A stretch of 64,000 nucleotides of DNA, from positions 1 to 64,000 of the forward strand of contig NZ_LMHT01000022.1 of assembly GCF_001429025.1 (NCBI RefSeq), in the 5' to 3' direction. Source of the DNA: Phenylobacterium sp. Root700. Its GTDB lineage: Bacteria; Pseudomonadota; Alphaproteobacteria; Caulobacterales; Caulobacteraceae. Below are positions 16,345 to 26,412 of the stretch, one piece after another. Position 1 is the first letter of the stretch; each line of letters begins with the position of its first letter. The translations under genes and the position numbers were made by a program. The notes beneath the pieces were generated by a model that saw only the letters and a program-made list of their open reading frames with translations, ran no database searches and was not told the DNA's origin.

Positions 16345-16820
16345 AAGCGCGCGCTGTGGCCCATCCCCCGCTCGGACGCAAGCCTGACGAAGCCGTAGGC
16401 GGGCGCCAGCACCAGCCAGACGCCGCCCAGCGCCGAGAACAGCCCCGTCGACGTCAACAGGGCGACCAGGGTTCCGTCGAGGGTGACGTTCGACAGGTCC
16501 AGTTTCACATTGTCGTGGGTGTCCCAGCCGGTGATCTGCGTGAACTCGAAGACCTCCCCGGTGATGCGGATGACCACGCCCAGGAAACTCAGGCCGGCGG
16601 CGACGGCCAGGGCGAAGGCGACCCAGAAGATTCGAATCTGGAATCTGTGGTGCGAGCGGATGGTCGGCGGCGCCTCGTCCTGTTGGGAATAGGCGATGAT
16701 CGCGGCGATCAGGGCCGGCACGCCGGCGAAGAACAGCGACGCGAACAGCAGTCCGTAGTTGATGTAGGCGAGATTCCGAGCGGACTCGCTCACGCGCCCG
16801 CCAACCGCTTCGTTCGCCAT
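16341..16820 (-). CDS. DUF4870-like membrane protein
   Basis: A 159-aa integral membrane protein with three hydrophobic segments (about 18-45, 66-92 and 126-146). The first part, AYINYGLLFASLFFAGVPALIAAIIAY, followed by RSHHRFQIRIFW resembles small DUF4870-type membrane proteins, in which a conserved His-rich loop follows the first helices. Function unknown. It is first in a tightly coupled operon with hemB and the Nudix gene (4-bp overlaps). Confidence 0.75.
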   Translation of the reverse strand: MANEAVGGRVSESARNLAYINYGLLFASLFFAGVPALIAAIIAYSQQDEAPPTIRSHHRFQIRIFWVAFALAVAAGLSFLGVVIRITGEVFEFTQITGWDTHDNVKLDLSNVTLDGTLVALLTSTGLFSALGGVWLVLAPAYGFVRLASERGMGHSARL

Positions 16821-16925
16821 TCAAAGACCCCGAGAAAGGCGCGCCCCCACGCGTCGCGTCGTTGACAGGTTGCGCCAGCAGAGCGACTTGCTCAAGTCAG
16901 CCTCTTCAAACGCGGGTTCGAGCGC

Positions 16926-18065
16926 ATGGATTTCACCCTCTCCGACGATCAGCGCGCAATACAAGATGCGGCGAGAGCCTTCGCCGAGGCTGAACTTGCC
17001 CCGAACTCGGCGCGCTGGGATGAGGACAAGCACTTCCCGGCGGACGTTTTGCGCCAGGCCGCGGAGATGGGGTTCGCCGGCATCTACATTGGCGAGGACG
17101 TTGGCGGCTCGGGCCTGACCCGGCTGGACGCCTCCATCGTGTTCGAAGCGCTGAGCTATGGCGACGTCTCGGTGGCGGCCTACCTGACCATCCACAACAT
17201 GGCCTCGTGGATGATCGACCGGTTCGGGGACGATCAGCTGCGCCAGCGCTATCTGCCGCGCCTGACGACCATGGAGTTGATCGCCAGCTACTGCCTGACC
17301 GAGCCGGGTTCGGGCTCCGACGCCGCGGCGCTGCGCACTAGCGCGGTCCTGGACGGCGACCATTATGTGCTGAACGGCTCGAAGGCCTTCATCTCCGGCG
17401 GCGGGGTTTCGGACCTCTATGTGGTGATGGCGCGGACCGGAGCCGCCGGGGCCAAGGGCGTCTCGGCCTTCGTGGTCGAGAACGGCGCGCCGGGCCTGTC
17501 GTTCGGGGCCCAGGAAAAGAAGATGGGCTGGAACGCCCAGCCGACCGCCCAGGTGAACTTCGACAATCTCCGGGTCCCGGTCGCCAACCGGATCGGCGGG
17601 GAGGGCGAGGGGTTCCGCTTTGCGATGATGGGGCTGGACGGCGGGCGGCTGAACATCGCCTCCTGCTCGCTGGGCGGGGCGCAACTGGCCCTCGATACCG
17701 CCCAGGCTTACATGACCGAGCGCAAGCAGTTCGGAAAGCAGCTCGCCGACTTCCAGGCCTTGCAGTTCAAGATCGCCGACATGGCCACCGAACTGGAGGC
17801 CGCGCGCTTGATGGTGCGGCGGGCGGCCCAGGCGCTGGACGACCGCGATCCCCAGGCGACCAAATACTGCGCGATGGCCAAGCGCTTCGCGACCGACGCT
17901 GGGTTCGAGGTCGCCAACCAGGCGCTGCAACTGCACGGCGGCTACGGCTACCTGAAGGACTATCCGCTGGAGAGAATCGTCCGCGACCTGCGGGTCCACC
18001 AGATCCTCGAAGGCACCAATGAAATCATGCGGGTGATCATCGCCCGGGAGATGTTCCGGCAATGA
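16926..18065 (+). CDS. Isobutyryl-CoA dehydrogenase (acyl-CoA dehydrogenase)
   Basis: An FAD enzyme of 379 aa that oxidises isobutyryl-CoA to methacrylyl-CoA in valine breakdown. Family signatures are [34 protein letters not shown] (FAD binding), [42 protein letters not shown], and the catalytic Glu in [13 protein letters not shown]. Substrate choice rests on the operon: the next genes encode 3-hydroxyisobutyryl-CoA hydrolase and 3-hydroxyisobutyrate dehydrogenase. The stop overlaps the following start codon by 4 bp. Confidence 0.9.
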   Translation: MDFTLSDDQRAIQDAARAFAEAELAPNSARWDEDKHFPADVLRQAAEMGFAGIYIGEDVGGSGLTRLDASIVFEALSYGDVSVAAYLTIHNMASWMIDRFGDDQLRQRYLPRLTTMELIASYCLTEPGSGSDAAALRTSAVLDGDHYVLNGSKAFISGGGVSDLYVVMARTGAAGAKGVSAFVVENGAPGLSFGAQEKKMGWNAQPTAQVNFDNLRVPVANRIGGEGEGFRFAMMGLDGGRLNIASCSLGGAQLALDTAQAYMTERKQFGKQLADFQALQFKIADMATELEAARLMVRRAAQALDDRDPQATKYCAMAKRFATDAGFEVANQALQLHGGYGYLKDYPLERIVRDLRVHQILEGTNEIMRVIIAREMFRQ

Positions 18066-19105
18066 GCGACGTCCTGACCCGTATCGAGGGCCGTGTCGGC
18101 CGGATCACCCTGAACCGGCCCCAAGCGCTGCATGCCCTGACGACCGACATGTGCCAGGCGATGACCGATGCGTTGTTGGCCTGGCGAGAAGACCCGGCTG
18201 TCGAACTGGTGCTGCTCGACCACGCCGGCGAGCGCGGCTTCTGCGCGGGCGGCGACATCCGGATGCTGGCCGAGAGCGGCGCGGGCGACGGCAAGGCCGC
18301 GCGCGAGTTCTTCTTCATCGAGTACCGGCTGAACCACCTGCTGTTCGAGTACCCCAAGCCGGTCGCGGCGATCATGGACGGGATCACCATGGGTGGCGGC
18401 GTCGGCCTAGCCATGCCGGCCCGCTACCGGGTGGCGACCGAGAAGACCACCTTCGCCATGCCCGAGACCGGGATCGGCCTCTTCCCCGACGTCGGCGGCG
18501 GCTGGTTCCTGCCGCGGATGCCGGGCCATATCGGCCAGTGGCTGGGCCTGACCGGGGCTAGGATCAAGGCGGCCGACTGCGAATTGGTCGGGGTCGCCAC
18601 CGACTTCGTCGAAAGCGGCAAGATCGCGGAGTTGAAGGCCGCCATCGTGGCCGATCCGGCGGCCATCGAGACGCTGCTGACGCAATTCGAGGCCGACGCG
18701 GGCCGTCCGCCCATCGCCCAACATCAGGACGAGATCGACAGAATTTTCGGACAGGGCAGCCTCGAGGCGATCCTGGCGGCGCTGGAGGCGTCAGGCTCGG
18801 ACTGGGCCAAGGACCAGCTGAAGGTGCTGGCCACCAAGTCGCCCCAGACCATGAAAGTGGCGCTGCGCCAGCTGCAACTCGGCGGGCAGGCCAAGACCTT
18901 CGCCGAGAACATGGCGATGGAGTATCGGGTCGGGGCGCGCGTCGTGCAGCGGCACGACTTCCTCGAGGGCGTGCGAGCGGTGATCGTCGAGAAGGACCAT
19001 ACCCCGCGCTGGAATCCTCCGACCCCCGAAGGCGTCAGCGAGACCATGCTCGAGGCGATTTTTGCAGCTCTTCCTTCCGCCGAGGAGTGGACGCCACTAC
19101 CTTGA
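18062..19105 (+). CDS. 3-hydroxyisobutyryl-CoA hydrolase (enoyl-CoA hydratase family)
   Basis: A crotonase-fold thioesterase of 347 aa, the size of HIBCH rather than of ordinary enoyl-CoA hydratases (~260 aa). [11 protein letters not shown] and [13 protein letters not shown] form the oxyanion holes, and [20 protein letters not shown] is characteristic of hydrolases of this branch. It removes CoA from 3-hydroxyisobutyryl-CoA before oxidation by MmsB. It could be annotated as a hydratase/isomerase by general tools; the context supports the hydrolase. Confidence 0.9.
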   Translation: MSDVLTRIEGRVGRITLNRPQALHALTTDMCQAMTDALLAWREDPAVELVLLDHAGERGFCAGGDIRMLAESGAGDGKAAREFFFIEYRLNHLLFEYPKPVAAIMDGITMGGGVGLAMPARYRVATEKTTFAMPETGIGLFPDVGGGWFLPRMPGHIGQWLGLTGARIKAADCELVGVATDFVESGKIAELKAAIVADPAAIETLLTQFEADAGRPPIAQHQDEIDRIFGQGSLEAILAALEASGSDWAKDQLKVLATKSPQTMKVALRQLQLGGQAKTFAENMAMEYRVGARVVQRHDFLEGVRAVIVEKDHTPRWNPPTPEGVSETMLEAIFAALPSAEEWTPLP

Positions 19106-19146
19106 ACGGAACGGCGGCCATTGAGCACGCCGATGGAGGAAGCAAG

Positions 19147-19872
19147 ATGACGCGCAATCTGTTGATGGCCGCTAGCGCGGCCCTGGTGCTCTGCGTATCG
19201 GCCGCCCACGCCGCCCCGCCGGCCAATGTGGCCGCGGCCGTCTCCGATCCAAGCCGTTCCGACGCCGACAAGGCCCGCGACGCCGCCCGCAAGCCCGCTG
19301 AGATGCTGGAGTTCGCAGGCGTGAAGCCGGGCGACAAGGTGGTCGAGCTGCTGCCAGGCGGCGGTTATTTCACCCGCGTGCTGAGCGCCGCGGTCGGCCC
19401 GACCGGCAAGGTCTACGCCGCTGTGCCCGCCAATGACGTGGAGAAGGCCAAGACCGTCCTGCAGAAGGGCAATGTCGAGGTCATCACCCTGGCCGCCAAG
19501 GACTTCAAGACGCCTGAGCCGGTCGACGTGATGTTCACCGCTCAGAACTATCACGACTTCCACCTGAAGCAGTTGGCGCTCGACGTTCCAACCGTCAACA
19601 AGACCCTGTTCAATTCGATCAAGCCGGGTGGCACGCTGCTGATCATCGACCATGCGGCGGTGACCGGCGCGCCCGTCGAGGTGGCCGACACCCTGCACCG
19701 GATCGACCCGGCCATCGTCAAGGCCGAGGTCGAGGCGGCGGGCTTCAAGTTCGTCGGCGAGGACAACGCCATCCGCAATCCGGCCGACCCCAAGACCGTC
19801 AACGTCTTCGATCCGACGATCCGCGGCAAGACCGACCAGTTCGTCTTCAAGTTCCAAAAACCCAAGGGATAG
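19147..19872 (+). CDS. Exported SAM-methyltransferase-like protein
   Basis: A 241-aa protein with a clear signal peptide (MTRNLLMAASAALVLCVSAAHA, residues 1-22) and then a class I methyltransferase-like domain. The SAM loop region is KVVELLPGGGYFTRVLSAAV, which differs from the usual D/E-x-G-x-G-x-G, and GGTLLIIDH is the strand-4/5 region. Export is puzzling because SAM is cytoplasmic, so it may bind another ligand. GGAGGA at 19135-19140 supports the ATG at 19147. It sits between two valine-catabolism genes, 2 bp before mmsB, but no role in that pathway is evident. Confidence 0.8.
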   Translation: MTRNLLMAASAALVLCVSAAHAAPPANVAAAVSDPSRSDADKARDAARKPAEMLEFAGVKPGDKVVELLPGGGYFTRVLSAAVGPTGKVYAAVPANDVEKAKTVLQKGNVEVITLAAKDFKTPEPVDVMFTAQNYHDFHLKQLALDVPTVNKTLFNSIKPGGTLLIIDHAAVTGAPVEVADTLHRIDPAIVKAEVEAAGFKFVGEDNAIRNPADPKTVNVFDPTIRGKTDQFVFKFQKPKG

Positions 19873-19874
19873 TC

Positions 19875-20768
19875 ATGCGTATCGCGTTCATCGGCCTGGG
19901 AAACATGGGCGGCGGCATGGCCGCCAACCAGGCGAAGGCCGGCCGTCAGGTCGCGGCCTTCGATCTGTCGGCCCAGGCTCTGGATCGCGCCAAGGCGGCG
20001 GGCTGCACGCCCGCCGCGACCGTGGCTGAGGCGGTCCGGGACGCCGACGTCGTCGTGACCATGCTGCCGGCCGGACCGCACGTCCGTTCGGTCTATGCCG
20101 AACACATTCTGCCGAACGCTCCCAAGACCGCGCTGCTGATCGATTGCTCGACCATCGACGTGGAGAGCGCCCGGGCGGTGGCGACGCAGGCCAAGGACCT
20201 GGGGTTCAGGTTCGCCGACGCCCCGGTCTCCGGCGGTACGACGGCGGCGGACGCGGGCACGCTGGCCTTCATGGTCGGTTGCGACGAGGCCGACTTCACC
20301 GAAGTCGAGGCCGTGATCGCGCCGATGGCGCGGGCGGTGATTCGCGCTGGCGATCACGGGGCGGGGCAGGCGGCCAAGATCTGCAACAACATGGTGCTGG
20401 GCATCTCGATGATCGGCGTGTGCGAGGCCTTCGCGCTCGCCGAGAAGCTCGGTCTCGACGGCGAGCGGTTCTTTGAAATCGCCACCAAATCCTCGGGGCA
20501 ATGTTGGTCGCTGTCGAACTACTGTCCCTGGCCGGGGCCGGTGGAGACCGCGCCGTCAAATCGCAGCTACGAAGGCGGTTTTGCCACGGCGATGATGCTC
20601 AAGGACCTGAAACTGGCCCAGCAAGCCGCAGCCGCAGCCGGGGCCGCGACGCCGATGGGGGCCCAGGCCGAGGGGCTCTACGCCCTATTTGATCGGCTGG
20701 GATATGGAACTAAGGACTTCTCCGGAATTGTGCAGATGCTCCGGGGGCGTTTGGATGAATTGGCGTAA
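19875..20768 (+). CDS. mmsB: 3-hydroxyisobutyrate dehydrogenase
   Basis: Oxidises 3-hydroxyisobutyrate to methylmalonate semialdehyde with NAD+; 297 aa. The NAD motif is GLGNMGGGMAANQAKAG, the substrate loop DAPVSGGTTAADAGTLAFMVG, the catalytic Lys is in GAGQAAKICNNMVLGI, and the C-terminal helix contains KDLKLAQQAA. It completes three consecutive steps of valine catabolism encoded from 16926. Methylmalonate-semialdehyde dehydrogenase (mmsA), the next enzyme, is not in the window. Confidence 0.92.
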   Translation: MRIAFIGLGNMGGGMAANQAKAGRQVAAFDLSAQALDRAKAAGCTPAATVAEAVRDADVVVTMLPAGPHVRSVYAEHILPNAPKTALLIDCSTIDVESARAVATQAKDLGFRFADAPVSGGTTAADAGTLAFMVGCDEADFTEVEAVIAPMARAVIRAGDHGAGQAAKICNNMVLGISMIGVCEAFALAEKLGLDGERFFEIATKSSGQCWSLSNYCPWPGPVETAPSNRSYEGGFATAMMLKDLKLAQQAAAAAGAATPMGAQAEGLYALFDRLGYGTKDFSGIVQMLRGRLDELA

Positions 20769-20823
20769 CCGATCACGAAGGTTGCACGGTCCTTAGTAAA
20801 AACTGATCGACTGTGACGTGACG

Positions 20824-20837
20824 GATTGTAGACAATC
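20824..20837. promoter_or_regulatory. Inverted repeat GATTGT-AG-ACAATC upstream of hemA
   Basis: A perfect 6-bp inverted repeat with a 2-bp spacer, 87 bp before the hemA start codon. There is no T-run, so it is more likely an operator than a terminator. It does not match the FNR/FixK consensus TTGAT-N4-ATCAA. Chance occurrence of such a short palindrome cannot be excluded. Confidence 0.3.
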
Positions 20838-20923
20838 GGCTCGGGTGGCGCGATAAGCCCGGCCATATCAAGGGACCGCCTTCGGCGTGAGATCGTCGAC
20901 CGTCCAAGGCGGAATTTGAATCG

Positions 20924-22153
20924 ATGGATTACAAGAGCGCCTTCACCTCCGCCCTCGAACAGATCCGTTCGGAAGGTCGCTATCGGGTGTTCGCTGATTT
21001 GAAGCGCCATCGCGGGCAGTTCCCGCAGGCGACCTGGACGCAGAACGACGGCACGCAGTCGGACGTCGTGGTCTGGTGTTCCAACGATTATCTCGGTCAG
21101 GGCCAGAACCCGATCGTCACCGACGCCATGCACAAGGCGATCGATGAAGCCGGCGCCGGTTCGGGCGGCACACGCAACATCTCGGGCACCACGCACTATC
21201 ACGTCGAGCTCGAGCATGAGCTCGCCGACCTGCATGGCAAGGAAGCGGCCCTGCTGTTCACGTCGGGCTATGTCTCGAACGAGGCTTCGCTCTCGACGCT
21301 CTACAAGATCCTGCCCGGCCTGATCATCTTCTCCGACGAGTTGAACCACAACTCGATGATCTCCGGCATCCGGGCCGGCGGTCGCGAGAGCCGCCGGGTC
21401 TTCCGGCACAACGATCTGGCGCATCTGGAAGAACTGCTGGCCGCCGCGCCGGCCGACGCGCCCAAGGTGATCGCCTTCGAAAGCGTCTATTCCATGGACG
21501 GCGACATGGCCGACATGGCCGGCACCGTGGCCCTGGCCAAGAAGTACGGCGCCATGACCTATCTGGACGAAGTCCATGCGGTCGGCATGTACGGTCCGCG
21601 CGGCGCGGGCGTCGCCGAGCGCGACGGCGTGATGGACCAGATCGATATCGTCGAAGGAACGCTCGGCAAGGCGTTCGGCGTGATGGGCGGCTATATCGCC
21701 GCCGACGCCCTGATCGTGGATGCGATCCGCTCCTATGCCGACGGCTTCATCTTCACCACCTCGATCCCGCCGGCCCTGGCGGCCGGGGCCGTCGCTTCGA
21801 TTCGCTGGTTGAAGGATCACAACGAGATCCGCGAAGCCCATCAGGAGCGCGCCGCGACCCTGAAGGCCCGTCTGCGCAAGGCCGGCCTGCCGGTCATGGA
21901 CTCGGTCAGCCACATCGTTCCGGTGCTGGTGGGCGACGCGGTTCACTGCAAGATGATCTCGGACATCCTGCTGGCCGATCACGGCATCTACGTGCAGCCG
22001 ATCAACTACCCGACCGTGCCGCGTGGCACTGAGCGCCTGCGCTTCACGCCGTCGCCGGCCCATACCGACGAGATGATGGACGCCCTGGCCGATGCGCTGG
22101 AAAAGCTGTGGGTCCACTGCAACATCGCCCGCGTCGGCGGCGTCGCGGCCTGA
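20924..22153 (+). CDS. hemA: 5-aminolevulinate synthase
   Basis: Condenses glycine and succinyl-CoA, the first heme step in alphaproteobacteria (C4 pathway); 409 aa. It is a PLP enzyme of the alpha-oxoamine synthase family with [13 protein letters not shown] near the N-terminus, [33 protein letters not shown], and the PLP Lys in [14 protein letters not shown]. The C-terminal [19 protein letters not shown] is typical of ALAS. It stands alone between mmsB and the opposite-strand mucR. Confidence 0.96.
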   Translation: MDYKSAFTSALEQIRSEGRYRVFADLKRHRGQFPQATWTQNDGTQSDVVVWCSNDYLGQGQNPIVTDAMHKAIDEAGAGSGGTRNISGTTHYHVELEHELADLHGKEAALLFTSGYVSNEASLSTLYKILPGLIIFSDELNHNSMISGIRAGGRESRRVFRHNDLAHLEELLAAAPADAPKVIAFESVYSMDGDMADMAGTVALAKKYGAMTYLDEVHAVGMYGPRGAGVAERDGVMDQIDIVEGTLGKAFGVMGGYIAADALIVDAIRSYADGFIFTTSIPPALAAGAVASIRWLKDHNEIREAHQERAATLKARLRKAGLPVMDSVSHIVPVLVGDAVHCKMISDILLADHGIYVQPINYPTVPRGTERLRFTPSPAHTDEMMDALADALEKLWVHCNIARVGGVAA

Positions 22154-22264
22154 TCTCACTTGCCCACGAGATCACGCGGGCGCATACCCGCGTGATCTGC
22201 GATTTCTCGGAGACCCCACGGGTTCGCTAAGTCATTGAACGAAGGGGCGGCTAGGCCGCCCGCA

Positions 22265-22696
22265 TCATTTCCCTCGACGGACGCCTCGGCCCAGGCCGAT
22301 CTTTTTGGCGAAGTCGGAGCGGCGCGCCGCATAGGCCGGCGCCACCATCGGATAATCCGGCGGCAGACCCCAGCGACGACGATAGTCGTCCGGGCTCATG
22401 TCGTAGCGCGAGCGCAGATAGCGCTTGAGCATCTTGAGCTTCTTACCGTCCTCCAGGCAGACGATGAAGTCGTGCTGGATCGAGCGGTTGATCGGAACTG
22501 CCGGCTTAGGTTTCTCCTCCGGCGCAGCTACGCTGGCCTTGTTGAGGCCTTCCAGAGCGCCATAAACAGAACGGATGATATCCGGGACCGCATCAGCGGA
22601 AACGGAATTGCGGCTGACATAGGCCGAGACGATATCCGCCCCAAGCCGCATCAGTTCCTCGCCCGAACGAACCTCGGGCTCGGCTTCCATACTCAT
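22265..22696 (-). CDS. mucR: MucR/Ros family transcriptional regulator
   Basis: A 143-aa zinc-finger-like repressor/nucleoid regulator. In Caulobacter and Brucella MucR proteins bind AT-rich promoters and act with CtrA and SciP control. The DNA-binding part is [29 protein letters not shown] followed by [19 protein letters not shown]. Only one Cys of the Ros-type finger remains; the second zinc Cys is Asp and the His positions are Arg/Tyr, so zinc binding is doubtful. Starts at ATG 22696 or 22690 are both possible; AGGGGA precedes the first. It is divergent from glyA. Confidence 0.9.
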   Translation of the reverse strand: MSMEAEPEVRSGEELMRLGADIVSAYVSRNSVSADAVPDIIRSVYGALEGLNKASVAAPEEKPKPAVPINRSIQHDFIVCLEDGKKLKMLKRYLRSRYDMSPDDYRRRWGLPPDYPMVAPAYAARRSDFAKKIGLGRGVRRGK

Positions 22697-22884
22697 TCAG
22701 GATCCCCTGGCAACGCGATGACAAGCGGCGCAGGTGCACGAACACGCGCACCCCGACCTCTCACGCAACGCTGCAGACAGAAGTTCGTTCCCCGCCGTTG
22801 GATCGCAGGTCCGATGGCGCTAAAGAGCCCTCGACGAGGTGCTCGCCCGCTCTCCGCCTCAACCGTTTTCCGAAAGGCCCGGCC

Positions 22885-24174
22885 ATGACCGTTCACGCAC
22901 AAACCCCCGCCGACGCATTCTTCACGTCCAGCGTCGCGGAAACCGACAAGGACATCGCCGCTGTCCTCTCCGGCGAGCTGAAGCGTCAGCAGGATCAGAT
23001 CGAGCTGATCGCCTCGGAGAACATCGTCTCCAAGGCCGTCATGGACGCCCAGGGCTCGGTGCTCACCAACAAGTACGCCGAAGGCTATCCGGGCAAGCGC
23101 TATTACGGCGGCTGCGAAGTCGTCGACATCGCCGAGGAAATCGCCATCGCGCGGGCCAAGGAGATCTTCGGCTGCGAATACGCCAACGTGCAGCCGCACT
23201 CGGGCAGCCAGGCGAACCAGGCGGTGTTCATGGCGACCATGAGCCCCGGCGACACCTTCATGGGCATGGACCTGTCGGCCGGCGGTCACCTGACCCACGG
23301 TAAGAACGTCAACCAGTCGGGCAAGTGGTTCCGGCCGGTGGCCTATGGCGTTCGCCAGCAGGACCACCTGATCGACTACGACATGGCCGCCGAGGTGGCG
23401 CTGGCCGAGAAGCCCAAGGTGATCATCGCTGGCGGTTCGGCCTACAGCCGCGAAATCGACTTCGCTCGCTTCCGCGAAATCGCCGACAGCGTCGAAGCCA
23501 TCCTGATGGTCGATATCGCCCACTATGCGGGCCTGGTGGCCGGCGGGGTCTATCCGAACCCGTTCCCCCACGCTCACGTGGTGACGACCACGACCCACAA
23601 GACCCTGCGCGGCCCGCGCGGCGGCATGATCATGACCAACTCCAAGAAGCTGGCCAAGAAGATCGATTCGGCGGTGTTCCCCGGTCTGCAGGGCGGTCCG
23701 CTGATGCACGTGATCGCGGCCAAGGCCGTGGCCTTCGGCGAGGCCCTGCGCCCTGAGTTCAAGCAGTATGCCCGTCAGGTGGTCGATAACGCCCGCGCGC
23801 TGTCCGACAGCCTGCAGGCCGCCGGTTTCAAGATCGTCTCCAACGGCACCGACAGCCACCTGATGCTGGTCGACCTGACGCCCAAGGGCGTGAGCGGTTC
23901 GGATGCCGAGGTGGCCCTGGAGCGGGCGCTGATCACCACCAACAAGAACGGCATTCCGTTCGACCCGCTTCCCCCGATGCAGACCTCGGGCCTGCGCGTC
24001 GGCACGCCGGCCGGGACCACCCGCGGCTTCGGGACCGGTGAGTTCCGTCAGATCGGCACGTGGATCGGTGAAGTTCTCGACGGCCTGGCGACGGGCGGCG
24101 ACAACTCGGCCGTGGAAGCCAAGGTGCGTGACGAGGTATTGGCGCTGACGAAACGATTCCCCATCTACAGCTAG
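22885..24174 (+). CDS. glyA: Serine hydroxymethyltransferase
   Basis: Interconverts serine and glycine with tetrahydrofolate, supplying one-carbon units; 429 aa. [47 protein letters not shown] and the PLP-lysine motif [15 protein letters not shown] are present. ATG 22885 is chosen because homology begins there; upstream in-frame codons run into the promoter region. It heads a run of same-strand genes (nrdR, ribD, ribE, ribH, nusB, thiL) with a 42-bp gap to nrdR. Its product glycine also feeds ALA synthase. Confidence 0.97.
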   Translation: MTVHAQTPADAFFTSSVAETDKDIAAVLSGELKRQQDQIELIASENIVSKAVMDAQGSVLTNKYAEGYPGKRYYGGCEVVDIAEEIAIARAKEIFGCEYANVQPHSGSQANQAVFMATMSPGDTFMGMDLSAGGHLTHGKNVNQSGKWFRPVAYGVRQQDHLIDYDMAAEVALAEKPKVIIAGGSAYSREIDFARFREIADSVEAILMVDIAHYAGLVAGGVYPNPFPHAHVVTTTTHKTLRGPRGGMIMTNSKKLAKKIDSAVFPGLQGGPLMHVIAAKAVAFGEALRPEFKQYARQVVDNARALSDSLQAAGFKIVSNGTDSHLMLVDLTPKGVSGSDAEVALERALITTNKNGIPFDPLPPMQTSGLRVGTPAGTTRGFGTGEFRQIGTWIGEVLDGLATGGDNSAVEAKVRDEVLALTKRFPIYS

Positions 24175-24216
24175 ACCCTGTATCTGGGGGCCAAGTAGGC
24201 CAAGAGGGGCTATATT

Positions 24217-24690
24217 ATGCGGTGCCCGTTCTGCGGCCACGCCGAGAGCCAAGTGAAGGACAGCCGCCCGTCGGAAGACGGCGCGGCTATCCGTCGCCGG
24301 CGGCTCTGCCCGGAGTGCGAGGGTCGGTTCACGACCTTCGAGCGGGTGCAGTTGCGTGAACTGACAATCCTGAAGCGGTCGGGACGGCGCACGCCGTTCG
24401 ACCGTGACAAGCTGGCGCGCTCCATCGCCATCGCCACCCGCAAACGGCCGATCGAGCCGGAGCGGATCGAGAAGATGATCTCGGTCATCGTTCGCCAGCT
24501 CGAGAGCATGGGCGAAACCGAACTGCCGTCATCGGCGGTCGGCGAGATGATCATGAAGCAGCTCAAGAGCCTCGATGACGTGGCCTATGTCCGCTACGCC
24601 TCGGTCTATCGCGACTTCCGCGAAGCTGGAGAGTTCGCCACCTTCCTTGGCGAAGAGGGCCTGAACGACGGCGACGAGGATGGCCGGTAG
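24217..24690 (+). CDS. nrdR: Transcriptional repressor NrdR
   Basis: An ATP/dATP-sensing repressor of ribonucleotide reductase genes, 157 aa. An N-terminal zinc ribbon (CPFC ... CPEC, residues 3-34) is followed by an ATP-cone domain starting at [18 protein letters not shown] and ending with [13 protein letters not shown]. No NrdR box pair was recognised in its own upstream region. Its 3' end overlaps ribD by 11 bp, so the two are translationally coupled, an arrangement often seen in proteobacteria. Confidence 0.96.
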   Translation: MRCPFCGHAESQVKDSRPSEDGAAIRRRRLCPECEGRFTTFERVQLRELTILKRSGRRTPFDRDKLARSIAIATRKRPIEPERIEKMISVIVRQLESMGETELPSSAVGEMIMKQLKSLDDVAYVRYASVYRDFREAGEFATFLGEEGLNDGDEDGR

Positions 24691-25327
24691 CGTCACCCTC
24701 AAACTCGCCACCTCGCTGGATGGCAAGATCGCCACGGCGTCGGGCGAGAGCCGCTGGATCACCGGACCGGAGGCGCGAGCCGCCGTGCACCAGCTGCGCG
24801 CCGAGCATGACGCGGTGCTGGTCGGCGTCGAGACGGCGCTGGCCGATGATCCCGAACTGACCGTGCGGCTGGACGGCTGGGCAGGTCCGCAACCGGCCCG
24901 CGTCGTGCTGGACAGTCGCCAGAGGCTGGCCGACGGTTGCAAGCTGGTCGCCACCGCCCGCGACATCCCGACCTATGTGATCTCCACCACGCCGCCCGCG
25001 TCGCGGCTGGTCGCGGCCGGCGTGCGGGTGCTGCAGGTCAAGGCGTTCGGCGACCGCCCCGAGTTGCATGACGTTGTGGAAGCCCTGGCAAAGGCTGGTC
25101 TGAACCGTCTGTTCGTCGAGGGCGGCGGGCAGGTGGCGGCGAGTTTCCTAAGCTGTGGCCTGGTTGAGCGGCTGGAATGGTTCCGGGCGGCCATGGTGAT
25201 CGGCGGGGAGGGGCGTGCGGGCGTCGGCGCCCTGGCCCTGAGCGCGCTGGCCGACGCGCCGCGCCTACGCAGAATTGAAGTCCGGGAGGTCGGAGACGAC
25301 CTCTGGGAGCGTTACGAGAGGATTTGA
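24680..25327 (+). CDS. ribD: RibD reductase domain protein (no deaminase domain)
   Basis: A 215-aa NADPH-dependent pyrimidine reductase of riboflavin synthesis. It starts directly with the RibD C-terminal domain ([24 protein letters not shown], residues 5-28) and continues with [17 protein letters not shown] and [17 protein letters not shown]. Full-length RibD is about 350 aa with an N-terminal zinc deaminase carrying HAE and PCxxxGxxPPC motifs. None of this is present, and the upstream overlap with nrdR leaves no room for it. The deaminase must be encoded elsewhere. The stop is immediately followed by the ribE start codon. Confidence 0.88.
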   Translation: MAGSVTLKLATSLDGKIATASGESRWITGPEARAAVHQLRAEHDAVLVGVETALADDPELTVRLDGWAGPQPARVVLDSRQRLADGCKLVATARDIPTYVISTTPPASRLVAAGVRVLQVKAFGDRPELHDVVEALAKAGLNRLFVEGGGQVAASFLSCGLVERLEWFRAAMVIGGEGRAGVGALALSALADAPRLRRIEVREVGDDLWERYERI

Positions 25328-25918
25328 ATGTTCACCGGCATCGTCACCGACGTGGGGCGGCTCCGCGCCGTCCGTGAGACTAACCGCGACCTTCGCTTCG
25401 AGGTCGAGACCAGCTTCGACCCGTCGACGATCGACATGGGCGCCTCGATCAGCCACGCCGGTTGCTGCCTGACCATCGTCGAGAAGGGCGAGGGCTGGTT
25501 CGCGGTCGAGATTTCCGGCGAGACCATCAGCCTGACCACGCTGGGCGGCTGGAAGGAAGGCGATCCGATCAATCTGGAACGCGCCGCGCGTGTCGGCGAC
25601 GAACTGGGCGGGCACATCGTCTCGGGTCACGTCGATGGCGTCGGCGAGGTGGTCTCGATCGAATCCGAAGGCGGCTCGCATCGCGTGAAAGTGCGCGTTC
25701 CCCGGCCGCTGCACCGCTTCATCGCCCCGAAGGGCTCGATCACCGTCGATGGCGTTTCCCTGACGGTGAACGAGGTCGAGGACGACGTTTTCGGGGTCAA
25801 TCTGATCCCCCACACCTGGGATGTGACCACGCTGGGCCGGCTTCGGCCGGGGGCAAAGGTCAATCTCGAGATCGACATGTTGGCCCGCTATCTCGCCCGC
25901 TGGCGCGAAACGGCCTAA
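25328..25918 (+). CDS. ribE: Riboflavin synthase (alpha subunit)
   Basis: Dismutates two 6,7-dimethyl-8-ribityllumazines to riboflavin; 196 aa. The N-terminal [12 protein letters not shown] is the family signature. Two similar barrel domains are visible, each with a GxSxxxxGxCLT/SLT-type element: [11 protein letters not shown] in the first and [13 protein letters not shown] in the second, and the first ends in [15 protein letters not shown]. It begins at the base after the ribD stop. In many relatives ribBA follows this gene; here ribH follows after only 29 bp. Confidence 0.95.
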   Translation: MFTGIVTDVGRLRAVRETNRDLRFEVETSFDPSTIDMGASISHAGCCLTIVEKGEGWFAVEISGETISLTTLGGWKEGDPINLERAARVGDELGGHIVSGHVDGVGEVVSIESEGGSHRVKVRVPRPLHRFIAPKGSITVDGVSLTVNEVEDDVFGVNLIPHTWDVTTLGRLRPGAKVNLEIDMLARYLARWRETA

Positions 25919-25947
25919 AGGGTCGGACTGAACAGAGACTGGACCCC

Positions 25948-26412
25948 ATGCTCGAAGAGAAAATCCGCATCCTCATCGTCGAGGCGCGCTTCTACGACGA
26001 CCTCGCTGACGAGTTGCTGAAGGCCGCGGCCGACGTGATCACGGCCCATGACGCCGAGTACGACGTCATCAGCGTGCCTGGCGCGCTGGAGATCCCCGGC
26101 GCCATCGCCATCGCCGAAGAGGGCGGCAGCCGTCCGACCGGCCGTCGCTATGACGGCTATGTCGCGCTTGGCACGGTGATCCGTGGCGAGACCTATCATT
26201 TCGAGATCGTCTCCAACGAGTCGGCTCGCGGGATCATGGATCTGGCGGTCGGCAAGCGCCTGGCCATCGGCAACGGTATCCTCACCGTCGAGGACGAGTC
26301 CCAAGCCTGGGCGCGGGCCAAGGCCAGCGAAGGCGACAAGGGCGGCGGCGCGGCGCGCGCGGCGCTCGACATGATCGAACTGAAGCGCCAGCTGCTCGGC
26401 CACGCCCGATGA
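25948..26412 (+). CDS. ribH: 6,7-dimethyl-8-ribityllumazine synthase
   Basis: The penultimate enzyme of riboflavin synthesis, joining the pyrimidine from RibD products to 3,4-dihydroxybutanone phosphate; 154 aa. [17 protein letters not shown] at the N-terminus, [14 protein letters not shown] and [17 protein letters not shown] (carrying the catalytic His) are typical, as is [15 protein letters not shown]. An upstream in-frame extension overlaps ribE in the wrong frame and is not real. The stop overlaps the nusB start by 4 bp. Confidence 0.95.
   Translation: MLEEKIRILIVEARFYDDLADELLKAAADVITAHDAEYDVISVPGALEIPGAIAIAEEGGSRPTGRRYDGYVALGTVIRGETYHFEIVSNESARGIMDLAVGKRLAIGNGILTVEDESQAWARAKASEGDKGGGAARAALDMIELKRQLLGHAR

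Noticed and set aside
20769-20923. FNR/FixK box upstream of hemA
   Set aside because: The only palindrome, GATTGT-AG-ACAATC, does not match TTGAT-N4-ATCAA.
24175-25327. FMN riboswitch ahead of the rib genes
   Set aside because: The rib genes overlap or abut nrdR and the 42-bp glyA-nrdR gap is too short for the conserved RFN structure.
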